A DNA stretch of 35,552 nt from Gammaproteobacteria bacterium (GCA_009841725.1 VYGS01000040.1:1-35552), one strand, 5' to 3'; positions 21,472 through 30,156 are shown, numbered from the stretch's first letter. Translations and numbers: made by a program. The notes: generated by a model not told the origin, from the sequence alone.

Positions 21472-21583
21472 GTCTTGTTTCCTGTGTTTGAATGTGTTGT
21501 CTTGACAGGCTCCGCGTCAGATCAGGGCCCGGGCTGACCGAAAGTGCAAGCCCAATGCCGGTCAGGCGTCGTGTCGTGCTCAT
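21458..21583 (-). pseudogene. Collapsed copy of the adjacent membrane-protein gene
   Basis: A 41-codon frame whose ATG overlaps the trpE stop (ATGA). Its first residues (MSTTRRLTGIGLA) mirror the neighbour's start (MNTSKRLIGIALI), and the next ones (LSVSPGPDLTRS) mirror the neighbour's end (LSVSLGLHLVRD). At DNA level 21526-21544 matches 21063-21081 at 18 of 19 bases, and 21550-21583 resembles 21438-21471. About 120 internal codons appear to be deleted. It may still be translated, coupling trpE to the next gene. Confidence 0.6.
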
Positions 21584-23160
21584 GGTCTCGTCTCTTTCCG
21601 GGGCCGGGATGAATGGCATGCTTCCCCGTTTTGAGGGCGGCCGGACATGTCCGGCGCAGCCGGCACTTCCAGTTCCAGGGGCTTGTCGAGGCCCGCATTG
21701 ACCATGTCCGCTGCACGAAGTACGGCCCGTGCCTTGTTCATCGATTCCTGCCACTCTGCCAGGGGCTTCGAATCGGCCACGATGCCGCCGCCGGCCTGGA
21801 TATGGGCTTGGTTGTCCTTGATTACGGCGGTACGGATGGCGATCGCGGTGTCCATGTTGCCGTTCCACCCGATATAACCGATGGCGCCGGAATAGATGCC
21901 CCGCCGATGTGGCTCGAGCTCCTCGATGATTTCCAGGGCACGGACTTTCGGAGCGCCGGACAGCGTCCCGGCCGGAAATGTCGCGCGCAATACATCGACG
22001 GCATCCAGCTCTTTCTTGATCCGGCCGGTCACATTCGAAACGATATGCATGACATGGGAATATCGCTCGATCGTCATCATGTCCGTCACCGATACGCTGC
22101 CGGTCACGGAAACCCTTCCGACGTCGTTTCGCCCGAGGTCGATCAGCATCAGGTGTTCGGCGAGTTCTTTCGGATCGGCCAGCAATTCGGCAGCCAGACC
22201 GGCGTCTTCCTGTTCGGTCTGGCCCCGGTGGCGTGTCCCGGCGATCGGCCTCAGGGTGATCATCCCGTCTTCGAGCCGGACCAGAATTTCCGGGGAAGAT
22301 CCGGCGATGTGGAAATCGCCGAGATTGAAGTAGTACATGTAGGGGGAAGGATTGAGGGTGCGCAGCGCCCGGTACAGATCGACAGGCCTGCCCGGGTAGT
22401 CAAGGGCAAGCCGTTGTGACAGCACGATCTGGAAAGCATCGCCATCATAGATATACCGCTTGCACTTCTCGACAGCTTCAACATACTGTTTTTCAGGAAA
22501 ATAATACTGGCAATCCGGCTTTTGGGGTGGATCTGTCGAGTCGGTCGCGGCACGCTGTCGAGGCAGCGGTTCCCGCAGGCGATCGATCAGGGTGTTGAGG
22601 CGCAAGTGGCCCGTTTCCCATGCGTCTTCATCATTGGGGTCGGCATGAACCACCAGGTACATGCGCCCCCGAAGGTTGTCGAAGACCACGACTTCACTGG
22701 AGGCAAGCAGCAGAATGTCGGGAGTCTCGAGCGGATCGGGTACCGGATTGGCGCCCAGATGGGGTTCGATATACGAGATCGTGCTGTATCCGAAATAGCC
22801 GACCAGCCCCCCGGTGAACCGGGGTTCGCCGTACAGATCGGGCGACGCGTAAAGCGCCTTGAACTTGCGGACTTCTTTCAGGGGGTCGTCGCTGGAAAAC
22901 TCCGTGACGCCGGCATCGTCGATGATGCGGACAACGTGACCCCGAATCTCGAGGCGACGACTGCAGGCGAGACCGATGATTGAATAGCGGCCCCATTTTT
23001 CACCACCTTCGACGGATTCGAGAAGATAGGTCCAGGGTTCGTCCGCCAGCTTGAGGTAAGTGCTCAGCGGCGTATCGAAATCGGCCAGAAGTTCCCTGAT
23101 GAGCGGTACGCAGTTGTATCCCTGCTCACCAAGCGCCTGAAATTGTGTCTTGTCTAACAT
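21580..23160 (-). CDS. trpE: Anthranilate synthase component I
   Basis: Chorismate-using large subunit of anthranilate synthase (526 residues). The feedback-site motif LLES (46-49) indicates tryptophan inhibition. The catalytic domain has FQIVLSQR, GSSPEILVR, RPIAGTRHRG, LIDLGRNDVGRV, GTLSGAPKVRA and GAIGYIGWNG. The ATG at 23160 has no obvious ribosome site. The 5' leader contains hairpins but no tryptophan-rich leader peptide. trpG lies about 1.1 kb away, separated by inserted genes. rpe upstream matches the Pseudomonas-like order, but gph between them is missing. Confidence 0.97.
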   Translation of the reverse strand: MLDKTQFQALGEQGYNCVPLIRELLADFDTPLSTYLKLADEPWTYLLESVEGGEKWGRYSIIGLACSRRLEIRGHVVRIIDDAGVTEFSSDDPLKEVRKFKALYASPDLYGEPRFTGGLVGYFGYSTISYIEPHLGANPVPDPLETPDILLLASSEVVVFDNLRGRMYLVVHADPNDEDAWETGHLRLNTLIDRLREPLPRQRAATDSTDPPQKPDCQYYFPEKQYVEAVEKCKRYIYDGDAFQIVLSQRLALDYPGRPVDLYRALRTLNPSPYMYYFNLGDFHIAGSSPEILVRLEDGMITLRPIAGTRHRGQTEQEDAGLAAELLADPKELAEHLMLIDLGRNDVGRVSVTGSVSVTDMMTIERYSHVMHIVSNVTGRIKKELDAVDVLRATFPAGTLSGAPKVRALEIIEELEPHRRGIYSGAIGYIGWNGNMDTAIAIRTAVIKDNQAHIQAGGGIVADSKPLAEWQESMNKARAVLRAADMVNAGLDKPLELEVPAAPDMSGRPQNGEACHSSRPRKETRP

Positions 23161-23328
23161 CTATGATCATCACAAAGGGGGTGTGGCGGTTCGGGCCAGT
23201 CCGGCCCGAAAAAAGGAGGGTTCAGACAGTCCGGCTTCGCCAGGGAAGCGAGATGTACATCTCGCGAGCGGAGGGTTTGTTCGTGATGACAGGCATACTG
23301 GATTGACCATAGGCCAGAGGCATCCGCC
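23161..23328 (-). promoter_or_regulatory. Structured trpE leader
   Basis: This part of the trpE upstream region contains a perfect 8-bp hairpin (TTCGGGCC 23190-23197 with GGCCCGAA 23203-23210), a second small stem-loop near 23231-23244, and a perfect 18-bp palindrome (23248-23265, centred on TGTACA). The sequence AGTCCGGC occurs twice (23198-23205 and 23229-23236), so alternative pairings are possible. No tandem Trp codons are present in short frames here, so classical attenuation is unlikely. The T-run precedes rather than follows the first hairpin, so it is not a terminator. Confidence 0.4.
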
Positions 23329-23451
23329 TCATAACGGTTGCGATGATTCTACATACAGGACGAAAGAAAGGGAAGAGGGCGGAAATCGGGTGTGATATGC
23401 AAGCGTCGACCTACCTTGATCTGTCAGTGACGCTCTTTCGGCATCTTTCAT
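23329..23451 (-). pseudogene. Possible stub of a toxin gene coupled to AbiEi
   Basis: A 40-codon frame starting with an ATG that overlaps the AbiEi-like stop (ATGA), the usual junction between AbiEi-type antitoxin and AbiEii-type toxin genes. It starts MKDAERASLTDQG and soon ends, with no nucleotidyltransferase motif. It may be the remaining 5' end of a deleted toxin gene, or chance. Confidence 0.3.
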
Positions 23452-24071
23452 ACTGCGTTTCTTTGATCGGCCAGTGAACGAAAAATATCGGCAATCCAGG
23501 CCGGAGCATATCGAATATCATTCACCAGCTGCTTGCGAGCATCACCATCAAGCCGACGAGCAAGTTGTGCGATGATTTGCTGATCGACGTTCTTCCGGCC
23601 TAGGTGGCGCAATGCCTGGATCACCAGCCCGCTGATTTTTCCCGCGGTTGCCATATTACGGGGAGTCGTGTGCTTCAGTATGATCTGGCGGTTGCCAGCC
23701 TGGACAACTCGTGCACGGCCATCCGTCAAATAAACGGCCTTCATGGGAACCTGCGTAGAGAGCCCAAGCAAATTGGCTGCATAGGCCCCGGAAGGCTGAA
23801 GCCGGGCGGCATCGCGACCTGCAAGCGCGTTTGCGATATCCTCCGTCGATGGTTGCAGCGGGCCCAGTTGGGGATCGATTATCGGATAATCGTACAGCCC
23901 CCGGGCCAAATGGCGGATAAGACCGCTATCCTTATGCCGCATCAGTGCGAGATCGATAGCTTGGCGGGTGCCAAGATCGGTAAAACTGTCGGGCGTAAAA
24001 ATCCAGCCCCGGTTGCGTGCCTGAATCCGCCGGAGAATCTTGCTGTCAGTACTGTCTGCGTGTTTGCTCAT
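23448..24071 (-). CDS. AbiEi-type antitoxin-like protein (DUF6088-like)
   Basis: A 207-residue protein resembling the DUF6088/AbiEi antitoxin group: an N-terminal winged-helix-like region (KILRRIQARNRGWIFTPDSFTDLGTRQAIDLALMRHKDSG), the linker LARGLYDYP, and a C-terminal domain with AYAANLLGLSTQVPMKAVYLTDG. Such proteins repress their operon and neutralise an AbiEii nucleotidyltransferase toxin in type IV systems. No intact toxin follows; only a short overlapping frame. Upstream is an AT-rich leader unlike the GC-rich surroundings, which suggests horizontal origin. It sits between rpe and trpE, where gph is often found. Confidence 0.72.
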   Translation of the reverse strand: MSKHADSTDSKILRRIQARNRGWIFTPDSFTDLGTRQAIDLALMRHKDSGLIRHLARGLYDYPIIDPQLGPLQPSTEDIANALAGRDAARLQPSGAYAANLLGLSTQVPMKAVYLTDGRARVVQAGNRQIILKHTTPRNMATAGKISGLVIQALRHLGRKNVDQQIIAQLARRLDGDARKQLVNDIRYAPAWIADIFRSLADQRNAV

Positions 24072-24296
24072 AAATGAAAGAATAATATATACATTTTTCT
24101 TTCAAAATATAATGCTTTCAGAGCCTGACTGGGAGAATTCGGCGTCATCCGATTTCCCCGGTGCGATGTACATCATGTTGGAAATGGGTAACGGAACACC
24201 AAATGATCGCACCACTGTGCGACGGTTTTGCGCCAGACAAGGTGCGCCGGCAGATGGAGAAACTCGAGGCCGCGAACACCTCGATATGGCAGTTGG

Positions 24297-24986
24297 CTAA
24301 ACCCGCCCGAGTTCCGTACGCATCCGGGCGATCACCCCGTCATACCGGTTGGGGTCTTCGGCTCGACCGGCCCCGAAGATCGCGCTGCCCGCCACGAACG
24401 TATCGGCTCCCGCCTGTGCGATCTCGGCGATGTTGTCCGGGTGGACCCCGCCATCCACCTCCAGGCGGATCGGCAGACCGCTGTCATCGATGATCTGTCG
24501 TACCTGCCGGAGCTTTTTAAGAGTGCCGGAAATGAAGCTTTGCCCTCCGAACCCGGGATTCACCGACATGAGGAGCACCATGTCGATCTTGTCCAGAACA
24601 TAATCGAGACAACCAAGCGGCGATGACGGGTTGAATACCAGTCCCGATTTGCAGCCGTGGTCACGGATCAGCTGCAGGGTCCGGTCGACATGATCGCTCG
24701 CTTCCGGGTGGAAAGTGATGTAGGTTGCGCCCGCCCGGGCGAAATCGGGGACGATCCGGTCCACCGGCCGCACCATCAGATGGACATCGATCGGGGCGGT
24801 GATGCCGTGGTTCCGGAGCGCCTCGCAGACAAGCGGTCCGATCGTCAGGTTCGGCACATAGTGGTTGTCCATGACATCGAAATGCACGAAATCCGCCCCG
24901 GCGGCAAGAACGTTCTCGACTTCCTCGCCAAGCCGGGCGAAGTCGGCCGAGAGAATGGAGGGGGCAATCACGAAGTCCTGTGTCAT
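24297..24986 (-). CDS. rpe: Ribulose-phosphate 3-epimerase
   Basis: TIM-barrel metalloenzyme of the pentose phosphate pathway interconverting ribulose-5-phosphate and xylulose-5-phosphate (229 residues). It starts with [13 protein letters not shown] and has [16 protein letters not shown] with metal-binding His and Asp, [17 protein letters not shown], the catalytic Asp in LEVDGGV and the phosphate-binding GSAIF. ATG 24986 has GAGGA about 8 bases upstream. It follows the protease gene by 31 bases. Confidence 0.96.
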   Translation of the reverse strand: MTQDFVIAPSILSADFARLGEEVENVLAAGADFVHFDVMDNHYVPNLTIGPLVCEALRNHGITAPIDVHLMVRPVDRIVPDFARAGATYITFHPEASDHVDRTLQLIRDHGCKSGLVFNPSSPLGCLDYVLDKIDMVLLMSVNPGFGGQSFISGTLKKLRQVRQIIDDSGLPIRLEVDGGVHPDNIAEIAQAGADTFVAGSAIFGAGRAEDPNRYDGVIARMRTELGRV

Positions 24987-25017
24987 GCTGGTGTCCTCGA
25001 CAGATGTTTCCGATGGT

Positions 25018-26424
25018 CTAGCGCAGGTCCTGGATTGCCAGAAACAGCGGGTAGTTGTTTCTCAGCAACTTGATCAGCATGCGGTTCCCGGCTTCCCGAA
25101 CGGCCGCTTCCAGTTCCCGTGTGTTGGTGATTTTCTGCCGGTTTATGCTGAGAACGACGTCTCCTTCCAGGAGGCCCGACATGGAGGCCGGCGAGTCGGA
25201 CTCAATGCTTTCGACAACCACAACCGCACCGTATTCTTCGGAAGTGCTGTTGACGAACGAGGCGCCCTCGAACCGTTCGATTGTCGCCTTTCTTTCCGGT
25301 CCGTCCCCGTCATCGCCATTTAGCGACTTGATGACGACATCCCTGGAGTGCAGAATCCCGTCCCGGTAGTATTCGAGCACCACGGAAGTGCCGGGACGGA
25401 TCAGGCCGACGGCGTTTCGAAGATCGGAAGAGGAATGTACCGGATTGCCGCCCAGACTGATGATGACGTCGCCCTCCTTGAGGCCGGCCTCGTCGGCAAC
25501 GGTTCCCTCGACGATCTCGACGATCGCCGCGCCGGTCCGGCGGTTGAGATTGAGCGCTTCGGCAATTGACGGGGTCAGATCCTGTATTCGGACGCCGAGG
25601 ACACCCCGTTTCACATCGCCGTGTTCAACGAGCTGGGACATCAGGCTCATCGCCATGTCGATGGGGATGGACAGACCGATGCCGATACTGCCGCCGCTTT
25701 GCGAGAGAATGGCCGAATTGATGCCGACCAGCTCTCCGCGGAGGTTGACGAGGGCGCCTCCCGAATTTCCGGGGTTGATGGACGCGTCGGTCTGGATGAA
25801 ATCCTCGTACCCCCCGATGCCGAGACCGCTTCGGCCCAGGCCGCTGACGATCCCCGACGTGACCGTCTGGCTCAGGCCGAACGGGTTGCCGATGGCGACC
25901 ACGAAGTCCCCGACCCGGAGATTTTCGGAAACCCCGATCCTGATTTCCGTCAGGTTGTCCGGCTCAATCCGGATGACCGCGACATCGCTGGCCTTGTCGG
26001 AGCCGACCACCTCTGCGGTGAATTCCCGCCCATCCTCGGTCGTGATCAGGATCTCGTCCGCCCGGTCGATCACATGGTGGTTGGTCAGGATATGCCCCAG
26101 ACGTGCGTCCACGATGACCCCGGAGCCCAGGCTGCTGGAGCGGCGTCTCTGTTCCGGAAGATTGAAGAAACGGCGGTAGAGCGGATTTCTCAGGATCGGG
26201 TGATCGTCGTAGTCGATTTTCGTGGTGGTCGAGATATTGACGATGGCGGGCTGGATCTCCTCCAGCATGGGGGCGAGGCTTGGCAACTCGTCGCCCTGAA
26301 TGAGCGACGACAGCGTTCCGGTCGCCACGGGCGAGACCAGCACCGCAACCGCGAACCCCAGGCCGGCCAGAAGGGCCGGGACTCCCGTTTTTCGGCTTTT
26401 CCGGGCTGTCGACAGGCGGTTCAT
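25018..26424 (-). CDS. DegQ/MucD-like periplasmic serine protease (HtrA family)
   Basis: Envelope quality-control protease of 468 residues. An N-terminal hydrophobic stretch (about 15-35) acts as signal peptide or anchor. The trypsin-like domain has the catalytic triad His117 (TNHHV), Asp147 (SDVAV) and Ser221 (NPGNSGG). Two PDZ domains follow: one around 270-370 ([34 protein letters not shown]) and one at the C-terminus ([18 protein letters not shown]). The two-PDZ layout fits DegQ, DegP or MucD; the sequence does not decide among them. It begins 7 bases after the phyH-like gene and precedes rpe, so the three are probably one operon. Confidence 0.92.
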   Translation of the reverse strand: MNRLSTARKSRKTGVPALLAGLGFAVAVLVSPVATGTLSSLIQGDELPSLAPMLEEIQPAIVNISTTTKIDYDDHPILRNPLYRRFFNLPEQRRRSSSLGSGVIVDARLGHILTNHHVIDRADEILITTEDGREFTAEVVGSDKASDVAVIRIEPDNLTEIRIGVSENLRVGDFVVAIGNPFGLSQTVTSGIVSGLGRSGLGIGGYEDFIQTDASINPGNSGGALVNLRGELVGINSAILSQSGGSIGIGLSIPIDMAMSLMSQLVEHGDVKRGVLGVRIQDLTPSIAEALNLNRRTGAAIVEIVEGTVADEAGLKEGDVIISLGGNPVHSSSDLRNAVGLIRPGTSVVLEYYRDGILHSRDVVIKSLNGDDGDGPERKATIERFEGASFVNSTSEEYGAVVVVESIESDSPASMSGLLEGDVVLSINRQKITNTRELEAAVREAGNRMLIKLLRNNYPLFLAIQDLR

Positions 26425-26431
26425 ACGAATC

Positions 26432-27277
26432 CTAGCGTGCGGTGAAGGCGTTCAGGCCGGGGGATCGATGTCCGTCCCGGCGATAGATGATCGGAAAGAA
26501 GCTCTCGTCCATCTCGGTGCTCCCGTATCGCTTGTAGCGGCTGTAGATCGGGCCGACATTTTCGGGATGGTAGCGGCTGTCCGAGGACATGCAGTGCGAA
26601 ACCACGGTGCGACGCGGTTTTCCGGAACTGTTGAGGCCCGAACCGTGCCACGTCTTGCCGTGATGAAACACCACATCCCCCGCATCGACTTCGATGGGAT
26701 CGATCCGGTATTCCTCGATGCCCAGATGTCTGGCCGTGTACTTGAGTGCCTCATGGTAGTCGTCCGGCGCGTGGAAGGCGAACTTCCGGGTCTGAAGCGG
26801 CCAGTGATTGGAATGGCGGACGTATTCAATCGTGCCGCCTTCCCTGCGGGTCGCTTCCAGCGCCATCCAGCAGGTGACCATGGAAGGGGGTTCCACCCAT
26901 TCCTGGTAGGTGTCGTCCTGATGGAAGCCGACTTCCCTGGCGCCGGGCGGCTTCCAGATCACGTTATCCTGATTGATACGGGTTCCGGGCCAGTCCATCA
27001 ACTCCGCGCAGGCCTGGCCGACCTGTTCGTCCAGCACCAGCCGTGCCACGGCGCGGTCCGATTTCCAGCCATTGCAGATCTGCCGGGTCAGACTCTCGTC
27101 GCTGGTGCCGAGTCTCCAGTTCCATTCGTCCGGCTGCAGTCCGGTCTCGAAATCGCCCCGAAACAGCCGATCGAATCGCGACCGGGCCTCATCGACCCGT
27201 TCAATCGGATTGAAATTCCTGACGATGAGGTAACCGTTTTCCTTGAATTCCGATATTTGTTCGGGGCTCAGCATCAT
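26432..27277 (-). CDS. Phytanoyl-CoA dioxygenase (PhyH) family protein
   Basis: Non-haem iron, 2-oxoglutarate-dependent oxygenase (281 residues). The iron ligands are visible as His119-x-Asp121 (FHQDD) and the distal His211 in TWHGSG; Arg222 or Arg223 probably grips 2-oxoglutarate. The N-terminus (LSPEQISEFKENGYLIVRNF) is typical of the family. The substrate is unknown; PhyH members hydroxylate lipids, ectoine and many natural products. It is divergent from sthA across a 175-base gap and leads the protease-rpe operon. Confidence 0.88.
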   Translation of the reverse strand: MMLSPEQISEFKENGYLIVRNFNPIERVDEARSRFDRLFRGDFETGLQPDEWNWRLGTSDESLTRQICNGWKSDRAVARLVLDEQVGQACAELMDWPGTRINQDNVIWKPPGAREVGFHQDDTYQEWVEPPSMVTCWMALEATRREGGTIEYVRHSNHWPLQTRKFAFHAPDDYHEALKYTARHLGIEEYRIDPIEVDAGDVVFHHGKTWHGSGLNSSGKPRRTVVSHCMSSDSRYHPENVGPIYSRYKRYGSTEMDESFFPIIYRRDGHRSPGLNAFTAR

Positions 27278-27452
27278 GGCGGCCGGGTCTGTCTGGGTCC
27301 GATGAACCGGGTGAATTCACCGGACAAATCCTTCAAATGCGCGGAAAAGGCAACAGAGATCAAATTGAACGGCAGATTTGCTATTATGTCGCATAACACC
27401 CGATCAATCAACGACACGCCCCGGTTGGGACTTGTCTGGCCGGCCAGGAATC
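27278..27452. promoter_or_regulatory. Divergent promoter region between phyH-like gene and sthA
   Basis: Both neighbouring genes start outward from this 175-base gap, so it must hold promoters for each strand. The stretch 27340-27400 is relatively AT-rich (AAATTGAACGG; GCTATTATG), with a possible extended -10 TGCTATTAT at 27379-27387 for sthA. No operator repeat is obvious. Confidence 0.4.
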
Positions 27453-28850
27453 ATGCGGAAATTCGATGTCATCATTATCGGCAGCGGTCCGGCGGGCAAG
27501 ACCGCCGCAATCCAGGCCGCCAAGCTCGGCAGGCATGTCGCGATCATCGACGGCATGGCCAGTGTCGGCGGCGTGTGCGTGCATACCGGGACCATCCCGA
27601 GCAAGACCCTGCGCGAGACCGTGCTGAACCTGACCGGCTGGAGGGAACGGGGGTTTTACGGGCGTGCATACCGGGTGAAATCCGACATCCAGGCCGCCGA
27701 CCTCATGCAGCGGCTGAGCCTGACGTTGCAGAACGAGGTCGATATCCAGCAGGATCACCTGGTGCGCAACGGGGTGCAGATTGTCCAGGGCTTCGCCCAT
27801 TTCATCGACGGGGAGACGATCGGCGTCGACACCTCCCGCGGCGATACCGTCATCCTGAAAGCCGAACGGTTCATCATCGCGGTCGGCACCCGGACCTACC
27901 GGCCCGACCATGTGCCGTTCAATGGCGAAACCGTGATCGATTCGGACGAGGTGACGTGCATGCAGAAACTGCCGCGCACCCTGACCGTGATCGGGGCTGG
28001 CGTGGTGGGCGTCGAATACGCCACGATTTTCAAGACGCTCGACATCAATGTGACGCTGATCGAGCCCCGGGACACCATGCTGGACTTCATGGACCAGGAA
28101 ATCCTGATGCATTTCAGGCACGAAATTGTCGACAGCGGCCTTCGCCTGCAGTTCGGGCAGAAGGTCAAGAGCATCGAGACCCGAAAAAGCGGCAGCTGCA
28201 TCGTGACTCTGGAGAACAACCGGGCGATTGCCTCCGACATGGTCCTGTTCGCCGCAGGCCGGGTCGGAAACACCGACAAGCTCGGGCTCGACAGCATCGG
28301 GATTGAAGTCGACCATCGGGGGCGCCTTGCCGTCAACGACCGGTTCCAGACCAGTCGGCCCAATATCTATGCCTGCGGGGACGTGATCGGCTTTCCCAGC
28401 CTGGCGTCCACTGCGCTGGAGCAGGGGCGCATCGCGGTTCTGGACGCCTTGGACGAGAAATCGTACAAGAAGCCCGAGTACTTTCCCTACGGAATCTATG
28501 CCGTGCCGGAAATGTCCACCGTGGGGATGTCCGAGGAGGAGGTGATCCGACGGAAAATTCCCTACGAAACCGGGCTGGCCCAGTTGCGAGAAACGTCGCG
28601 CGGCAAGGTGATGGGCCTTCGCTCGGGCGTTCTGAAGGCGATATTTTCGACCAAAACCCGGCGCCTGCTCGGCGCCCACATTGTCGGAGAGGGCGCGACC
28701 GAACTGATCCACATCGGCCAGGCGGTGCTGACCCTGAAAGGCACGATGGACTACTTCCTGGAGAACGCCTTCAATTATCCGACGTTGGCCGAAGCCTACA
28801 AGGTGGCGGCCCTGCATGCGCACAATCGGATGATGGCGCTCGAATACTGA
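27453..28850 (+). CDS. sthA: Soluble pyridine nucleotide transhydrogenase (Si-specific)
   Basis: FAD enzyme that moves reducing equivalents between NADPH and NAD+ (465 residues). The N-terminal FAD motif is VIIIGSGPAGKTAAIQAA. The loop that in dihydrolipoamide dehydrogenase holds a CxxxxC disulfide reads GGVCVHTGTIPSK, so the second Cys is Thr, as in SthA enzymes. The NAD(P) motif is VIGAGVVGVEYA, and the FAD-binding ACGDVIG and the C-terminal dimerisation domain (LLGAHIVGEGATELIHIGQ) are present. The start is ATG 27453; the open frame extends upstream to 27378 without homology. Confidence 0.96.
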   Translation: MRKFDVIIIGSGPAGKTAAIQAAKLGRHVAIIDGMASVGGVCVHTGTIPSKTLRETVLNLTGWRERGFYGRAYRVKSDIQAADLMQRLSLTLQNEVDIQQDHLVRNGVQIVQGFAHFIDGETIGVDTSRGDTVILKAERFIIAVGTRTYRPDHVPFNGETVIDSDEVTCMQKLPRTLTVIGAGVVGVEYATIFKTLDINVTLIEPRDTMLDFMDQEILMHFRHEIVDSGLRLQFGQKVKSIETRKSGSCIVTLENNRAIASDMVLFAAGRVGNTDKLGLDSIGIEVDHRGRLAVNDRFQTSRPNIYACGDVIGFPSLASTALEQGRIAVLDALDEKSYKKPEYFPYGIYAVPEMSTVGMSEEEVIRRKIPYETGLAQLRETSRGKVMGLRSGVLKAIFSTKTRRLLGAHIVGEGATELIHIGQAVLTLKGTMDYFLENAFNYPTLAEAYKVAALHAHNRMMALEY

Positions 28851-28870
28851 AACGATCCAATGGCAATCCG

Positions 28871-29155
28871 ATGAGCTTTCTGAAAAACCTGTTTGCATCC
28901 TCCCGGCCCGCTCCGAGCCAAAAGGAGGTGGAAATCTACAAGGGATTCAGGATCCAGCCCTGCCCGAGCAACCGCTCTCACGGCTGGACCACGGAGGCGA
29001 TCGTCACGATGGAGAAGGACGGCACCACGCAGACGCACAAGTTCATCCGGGCCGACATCTCGTTCAACCGGGACGACGCGGTCCAGCTGTCGCTGACCAA
29101 GGCGCGGGCGATGATCGACCAGATGGGAGAGCGGATCTTCCGGGACCCGCGATAG
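28871..29155 (+). CDS. HlyU-family protein
   Basis: A 94-residue protein of the HlyU (PF10115-like) family: a short N-terminal leader (MSFLKNLFAS), then EVEIYKGFRIQPCP and KFIRADISFNRDDAVQLSLTKARAMIDQMGERIF. The family is named after a so-called transcriptional activator but its molecular function is not established, and Vibrio HlyU itself is an ArsR-type regulator. It starts 20 bases after sthA, so the two are probably co-transcribed. Confidence 0.8.
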   Translation: MSFLKNLFASSRPAPSQKEVEIYKGFRIQPCPSNRSHGWTTEAIVTMEKDGTTQTHKFIRADISFNRDDAVQLSLTKARAMIDQMGERIFRDPR

Positions 29156-29189
29156 CGATCGTCCGGGCCGAGCCATCGGCCAAGACGGT

Positions 29190-29376
29190 GTAATGGTCTG
29201 CGGCTGTGCTTACTTTCCATTACGACGTTGGCGCAACCTATCGCTATTTTGCCGACCTTGATGTAGAGGTTCTGAAGGTCGCTGGACATGAGCCTTGTCC
29301 GCCCTCCCTTCTTCCTGTGCCTCTTCGTCGAAGAGAACGCGGAACTGCCGGAATGCTACTTCGGGCTCATGTCCAG
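29190..29376. repeat. Nested inverted repeats in hlyU-vapC gap
   Basis: Three perfect inverted repeats lie here: GTAATGG/CCATTAC (29190-29196 and 29217-29223); a 13-bp pair CTGGACATGAGCC (29282-29294) with its complement at 29364-29376; and a 15-base palindrome CTCTTCGTCGAAGAG (29321-29335) in the middle of the latter. The right arm overlaps the end of the vapC-like gene. This could be the remnant of a small mobile element or a bidirectional termination structure. I could not identify an insertion-sequence family. Confidence 0.4.
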
Positions 29377-29783
29377 GGATTAATCACTTTCGCACCCATG
29401 TCATGGAATGGAGCCGTGTCGCGGGTGACGATGCAAAATCCGGCCGCAATTGCAATGGCTGCTATTGCCGAATCGGCGAATCCGACCTGCCGTCCGTTGC
29501 GCTGCGCGGCCGCCGCCCGATCCGAGAAAACCTGTGCCGCCGGGTCGTCGAGATACTTTATTCGTCCACCAAACAGCTTGTAAACGGTTTCATCGATACG
29601 GCTTTCAAGGTTCCGTCTTCGCGGACCCGGTTCCAGAAGGGCCGCACCGAATCTCAATTCCATGACTGTGATTATCGGCAGCCACAGCGAATCCAAGTCC
29701 TGATTGTTCAGCCATTCCATAAGTCCGGCATTGGGCCGAGGTTTCATGGTTTCGGAAACGACATTGGTGTCAAGCAGGATCAT
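29367..29783 (-). CDS. PIN-domain toxin (VapC/FitB-like)
   Basis: Ribonuclease toxin of 138 residues. The acidic PIN-domain active site is visible as Asp5 (LLDTNVVSE), Glu42 (VMELRFG), Asp104 (GFADSAIAA) and Asp122 (TRDTAPF). The C-terminal VINPW is typical of FitB-like members. Its ATG overlaps the antitoxin stop (ATGA), the standard toxin-antitoxin arrangement. Confidence 0.9.
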   Translation of the reverse strand: MILLDTNVVSETMKPRPNAGLMEWLNNQDLDSLWLPIITVMELRFGAALLEPGPRRRNLESRIDETVYKLFGGRIKYLDDPAAQVFSDRAAAAQRNGRQVGFADSAIAAIAIAAGFCIVTRDTAPFHDMGAKVINPWT

Positions 29784-30019
29784 TCAAACGATGCCGCGTC
29801 GATATCCGAATGATCACGCTCGAAGGATACTCCGTCAAGGTTGGCATCTTTCCAGATAGATTGGAGCAGGTCACCCGGGCGCAGGCGGTCGGCAGGAAAA
29901 AGCCCCCGCCGCAGAAGACTCCGTGCCAGCGCCTCGGCACTCTTTCCCTGGGCCCGGGCCTGAGTCTTGAGAGCCCGGTGGACCTCGTCGGGAAGTTGCC
30001 GTATGGTAATTTGTGCCAC
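29780..30019 (-). CDS. FitA/VapB-like antitoxin
   Basis: A 79-residue antitoxin. The N-terminal ribbon-helix-helix (QITIRQLPDEVHRALKTQARAQGKSAEALARSLL) binds DNA and the C-terminal tail blocks the PIN toxin. I chose GTG at 30019 as start because the protein then begins directly at the DNA-binding strand and GGAGA lies about 7 bases upstream. The ATG at 30064 would add 15 unconserved residues and overlap the operator. Confidence 0.86.
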   Translation of the reverse strand: MAQITIRQLPDEVHRALKTQARAQGKSAEALARSLLRRGLFPADRLRPGDLLQSIWKDANLDGVSFERDHSDIDAASFE

Positions 30020-30047
30020 GATGTGTCTCCAGAATGGTTGATAAAAA

Positions 30048-30074
30048 TGATAGCGTTTATTCAAAATGCTATCA
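30048..30074. promoter_or_regulatory. Operator of the toxin-antitoxin operon
   Basis: TGATAGC (30048-30054) and GCTATCA (30068-30074) form a perfect inverted repeat with a 13-base AT-rich spacer, 29 bases upstream of the antitoxin GTG. This is the expected binding site for the FitA-like ribbon-helix-helix repressor and probably overlaps the promoter. Confidence 0.7.
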
Positions 30075-30156
30075 AGTGGCTTGGCTCACATTGTTCCATG
30101 TGACAGATTTGCAGCCCTTGTCGGATTTTCCCGGATGTTTTCGGACAGTTCATAAA

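Noticed and set aside
23190-23213. Intrinsic terminator before trpE
   Set aside because: On the transcribed strand the T-run comes before the hairpin, so it cannot work as a terminator for that direction; on the other strand the run is A.
26300-28306. Very long plus-strand open frame (668 codons)
   Set aside because: It is a shadow running over the protease, phyH-like and sthA genes, all of which have clear motifs in other frames.
29206-29583. Plus-strand frame overlapping the PIN toxin
   Set aside because: Most of it is antisense to the toxin gene; the unique part is short and has no recognisable family.
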